A DNA stretch of 64,000 bases, taken from contig NW_027328125.1 in the NCBI RefSeq assembly GCF_047675955.1, positions 558,001 through 622,000 of the forward strand. Direction: 5' to 3'. The notes under the pieces were generated by a model, which made no database searches, was not told the DNA's origin, and saw only the letters and a list, made by a program, of their open reading frames with translations. This stretch comes from Chlorocebus sabaeus (lineage: Eukaryota; Chordata; Mammalia; Primates; Cercopithecidae). Numbering within the stretch: position 1 is the stretch's first letter; the number at the start of each line of letters is the position of its first letter. Positions 60,459 to 64,000 of the stretch are shown in pieces. The position numbers and the translations under genes are program-made.

Positions 60459-63202
60459 TTTCTCAGAAAGCTTCTTTACAGTTTTTAACGGTAGATATGT
60501 CCTTTTTCACCTTAACCCTCTAAGGGCTTCCAAATATCACTTTGCAAATTGCATAAGAACAGTGTTAGCGAAAGGCTTTTTGAGGAGAAAGCAGTAACTG
60601 TGAGTTGAATTAACCGAACACAAAGCAGTTTCTCAGGAAGCTTCTTTCCAGTTTTTAAGGGAAGATTTTCCTTTTTCACCATAACCCTCTATGGGCTTCC
60701 AAATATCACTTTTCAAATTCCACAAGAACAGTCTTAGCGAAAGGCTTCTTGAGGGGAACGCAGTAACTCTGTGAGATGAATTAAGAGAATACAGAGCAGT
60801 TTCTCAGAAAGTTTCTCTTCAGTTTTTATCTTAGGATATCTCCTTTTTCACCATAGCCCTCTGTGGGCTTCGAAATATCACTTTGCAAATTCCACAAGAA
60901 GAGTCTTAGGGAAAGGCTTCATGAGGGGAAAGATGTAAGTCTCTGAGATGAATTAACAGAACACAAAGTAGTTTCTCAGAAATCTTCTTCCAGATTTTAA
61001 CGGAAGATACTTCCTTTTTCACCATAGCCCCCTATGGGCTTCCAAATATCACTTTCCAAATTCCACAAGATCAGCCTTAGCTAAAGGTTACTTGAGGAGA
61101 GATTTGTAACACTGTGAGATGAATTAACAGAACACAAAGCAGATTCTCAGAAAGCTTCTTTCCACTTTTTAACGGAAGATACTTCTTTTTTCACCATAGC
61201 CCTCTATGGGCTTCCAAATATCACTTTGCAAATTCCCCAAGAACAGTCTTAGCGAAAGACTGCTTGAGGGGAAAGCTGTAACTCTTGAGATGAATTAGCA
61301 GAACACAAAGCAGTTTCTCAGAAAGCTTCTTTCCTGTTTTTTAACGGAAGTTATTTCCTTTTTCACCGTAGCCCTCTATGGGCTTCCAAATATCACTTTC
61401 CAAATTCCAGAAGCACAGTCTTAGCGAAAACTTCTTGAGGAGAAAGCTGTATCTCTGTGAGATGAATTAACAGAACACAAAGCAGTTTCTCAGAAAGCTT
61501 CTTTCCAGTTTTTAACAGAAGATATTTCCTTTTTCATCATATCCTTCTATGGCTTTACAAATATCACTTTGAAATTCCACAAGAACAGTCTTAGCGAAAG
61601 GCTTCTTGTGGAGAAAGCTGTAACCCTGTGAGATGAATTAACAGAACACAAGGCAGTTTCTCAGAAAGCTTCTTTTCAGTTTTTATCTTAGGATATTTCC
61701 TTTTTCACCATAGCCCACTATGGGCTTCCAAATGTCACTTTGCAAATTCCACAAGAACAGTCTTAGCGAAAGGCTTCTAGAGGGGCAAGCTGTAACTCTG
61801 TGAGATGAACTAAGAGAACACAAAGCAGTTTCTCAGAATGCTTCTTTCCAGTTTTTAACGGAAGATATTTCCTTTTTCACCATAACCCTATATGGGCTTC
61901 CAAATATCACTTTGCAAATTCCACAAGAACAGTCTTAGCAAAAGGCTTCTTGAGAGGAACGCAGTAACTCTGTGAGATGAATTAAAAGAACACAAAGCAA
62001 TTTCTCAGAAAGGTTCTTTCCAGTTTTTAACGGAAGATCTTTCCTTTTTCACCATAGCCCTCTATGGGATTCCAAATATCACTTTCAAAATTCCAGAAGA
62101 ACAGTCTTAGCGAAAGGCTTCTTGAGGGGAAAGCTGTAACTCTGTGAGATGAATTAACAGAACACAAAGTAGTTTCTCAGAAAGATTCTTTCCAGTTTTT
62201 AACGGAAGATATTCCCTTTTTCACCATAGCCCTCTATGGGCTTCCAATATCACTTTGAAAAATCCACAAGAAGAATCTTAGAGAATGGCTTCTTTCTGGG
62301 AAAGCAGTAACTCTGTGAGATGAATTAATAGAACACAGAGCAGTTTCTCAGAAAGCCTCTTTCAGTTTTTAACAAAAGATATTTCCTTTTTCACCATAGC
62401 CCTCTATGGGCTTCCAAATATCACTTTGCAAATTCCACAAGAAGTGTCTTCGCGAAAGGCTTCTTGAGGGCAAAGCTGTAACACTGTGAGATGAATTAAC
62501 AGAACACAAAGTAGTTTCTCAGAATGCTTCTTTTCAGTTTTTATCTTAGGATATTTCCTTTTTCACCTTAGCCCTCTATGGGCTTGAAAATATCACTATG
62601 AAATTTCCACATGAAGAGTCTCAGCGAAAGGATTCTTGAGGTGAAAGCAGTGACTCTGTGAGATGAATTAACAGAACACAAAGCAGTTTCTCAGAAACCT
62701 TCTTTCCAGTTTTTAAAGGAAGATATTTCCTTTTTCACCGTAGACCTCTACGGGCTTCCAAATAACACTTTGCCAATTCCACAAGAAGAGTCTTAGCGAA
62801 AGGCATCTTGAAGGGAAGGCTGTAACTCTGTGAGATGAATTAACAGGACACAAAGCAGTTTCTCATAAAGCTTCCTTCCAGTTTTTATCGGAAGATATTT
62901 CCTTTTACACCGTAGCCCTGTATGGACTTCCAGATATCAATGTGCAAATTTCACAAGAACAGTCTTAGCGAAAGTCTTCTTGAGGGGAAAGCTGTAACTC
63001 TGTGAGATGAATTAACAGAACACAGAGCAGTTTCTCAGAAAGCTTCTTTCCAGTTTTTAACGGAAGATATTTCCTTTTTCACCATAGCACTCTATGGGCT
63101 TCCAGATATCACCTTGAATATTCCACAAGAACAGACTTAGCGAAAGGCTTCCTGAAGGGAATGCTGTAACACTGTGAGATGAATTAACAGAACACAGAGC
63201 AG
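60459..63202 (-). repeat. HOR unit 24, 16-mer, 2744 bp
   Basis: Full order. Private bases a61940 (tagcaaaagg, losing a CpG) and c62698 (cagaaacctt, losing a HindIII site in m14). The m15 tail is the aaagtcttc form. Confidence 0.95.
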
Positions 63203-64000
63203 TTTCTCAGAAAGCTTCTTTACAGTTTTTAACGGTAGATATGTCCTTTTTCACCTTAACCCTCTAAGGGCTTCCAAATATCACTTTGCAAATTGCATAA
63301 GAACAGTGTTAGCGAAAGGCTTTTTGAGGAGAAAGCAGTAACTGTGAGTTGAATTAACCGAACACAAAGCAGTTTCTCAGGAAGCTTCTTTCCAGTTTTT
63401 AAGGGAAGATTTTCCTTTTTCACCATAACCCTCTATGGGCTTCCAAATATCACTTTTCAAATTCCACAAGAACAGTCTTAGCGAAAGGCTTCTTGAGGCG
63501 AATGCAGTAACCCTGTGAGATGAATTAACAGAACACAAAGCAATTTCTCAGAAAGATTCTTCCCAGTTTTTATCTTAGGATATTTCCTTTTTCACCATAG
63601 CCCTCTATGGGCTTCCAAATATCACTTTGCAAATTCCCCAAGAACAGTCTTAGCGAAAGACTGCTTGAGGGGAAAGCTGTAACTCTTGAGATGAATTAGC
63701 AGAACACAAAGCAGTTTCTCAGAAAGCTTCTTTCCTGTTTTTTAACGGAAGTTATTTCCTTTTTCACCGTAGCCCTCTATGGGCTTCCAAATATCACTTT
63801 CCAAATTCCAGAAGCACAGTCTTAGCGAAAACTTCTTGAGGATAAAGCTGTATCTCTGTGAGATGAATTAACAGAACACAAAGCAGTTTCTCAGAAAGCT
63901 TCTTTCCAGTTTTTAACAGAAGATATTTCCTTTTTCATCATATCCTTCTATGGCTTTACAAATATCACTTTGAAATTCCACAAGAACAGTCTTAGCGAAA
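63203..64000 (-). repeat. Partial HOR unit at right edge (m1, m2, h, m6, part of m7)
   Basis: Order m1 (63203), m2 (63373), h (63544), m6 (63715), m7 (63887 to the end). The presence of h shows it is a 14- or 13-mer, possibly the start of a third super-HOR. Changes not seen elsewhere: gaggcgaatgcagtaaccctg in the m2 tail and gaggataaagc in the m6 tail. Confidence 0.93.
63544..63714 (-). repeat. Novel monomer h in right partial unit
   Basis: Standard h; ninth copy in the window. Confidence 0.9.

Larger units (their letters stand above)
58230..63202 (-). repeat. Super-HOR copy B, 4973 bp (13-mer + 16-mer)
   Basis: Unit 23 plus unit 24, head to tail with copy A. I noticed three differences from copy A, all in the 16-mer half: g61368 versus a56395, a61940 versus g56967, and c62698 versus g57725. 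Confidence 0.9.
1..64000 (-). repeat. Alpha satellite higher-order repeat array (Old World monkey type), fills window
   Basis: The whole window is head-to-tail ~171-bp alpha satellite in one orientation; the conventional alpha reading direction is the minus strand. Seen directly: every monomer has recognisable blocks such as tttctcag, gaagatatttcc, ttcaccatagccc, caaatatcac and gagatgaattaacag, and 16 distinct monomers recur in order every 2744 bp. From knowledge of the family: these blocks match the HindIII alpha satellite of African green monkey and relatives. Spacing between equivalent points is always a whole number of monomers, so there is no inserted transposon or unique DNA. Role (inferred): centromeric DNA supporting CENP-A chromatin. 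There is no coding content. The array continues beyond both window ends. Confidence 0.97.

Noticed and set aside
1..64000. CRISPR array (regular repeats)
   Set aside because: The period is ~171 bp, with all of it repeated and no unique spacers; the sequence is primate alpha satellite.
1..64000. Assembly artefact producing a false repeat
   Set aside because: Units differ by consistent single-base variants and by four length classes with clear junctions, as real HOR arrays do. The 53257-63202 duplication alone would merit a read check.
1..64000. A hidden gene system or mobile element within the array
   Set aside because: The sum of the 24 unit lengths equals the span 779-63202 exactly, and both edge pieces align to the HOR, so no non-satellite DNA can be present.

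Overview
The whole window is one uninterrupted array of tandemly repeated satellite DNA. I see no gene, RNA gene, transposon, CRISPR array or unique sequence. The basic repeat is 170-172 bp. On the minus strand it reads as primate alpha satellite. Its details (HindIII site AAGCTT in most monomers, short tracts such as ccctctatggg and gaattaacagaacac) match what I remember of the African green monkey/macaque/baboon alpha satellite rather than the human, ape or New World monkey forms. The window is therefore most likely from the centromere of an Old World monkey (Cercopithecidae) chromosome. I cannot name species or chromosome.

The array is not a simple monomeric or dimeric alpha array. Sixteen clearly different monomers (called m1-m16 here) follow each other in fixed order to make a 2744-bp higher-order repeat (HOR). 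Successive HOR copies differ by only a few single bases. Taking the first base of the tttctcag-type motif of m1 as the start, there are 24 complete HOR units plus a partial unit at each end. Fourteen units are full 16-mers (2744 bp), two are 15-mers (2572 bp, m11 lost), six are 14-mers (2401 bp, m3-m5 replaced by one novel monomer 'h') and two are 13-mers (2229 bp, h plus loss of m14). These lengths sum exactly to the distance from 779 to 63202, so there is no room for any insertion.

Layout: 1-778 tail of a unit; 779-43652 mainly 16-mers with interspersed 15-mers (3523, 30105) and 14-mers (11583, 24960); 43653-53256 four consecutive 14-mers; 53257-63202 two copies of a 4973-bp super-unit (13-mer + 16-mer); 63203-64000 the start of another h-bearing unit. 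Variants shared by neighbouring or regularly offset units show the usual history of unequal exchange and gene conversion in a young, actively homogenising array.

Function is inferred: such arrays form the DNA base of the kinetochore. All monomers carry the pJ-alpha-like A-box tract (ttcctttttcacc) and I found no CENP-B box. A short inverted repeat next to that tract is kept in most monomers, in two cases apparently through paired changes. The short open reading frames (65-72 codons) are accidents of the repeat and are not annotated as genes.
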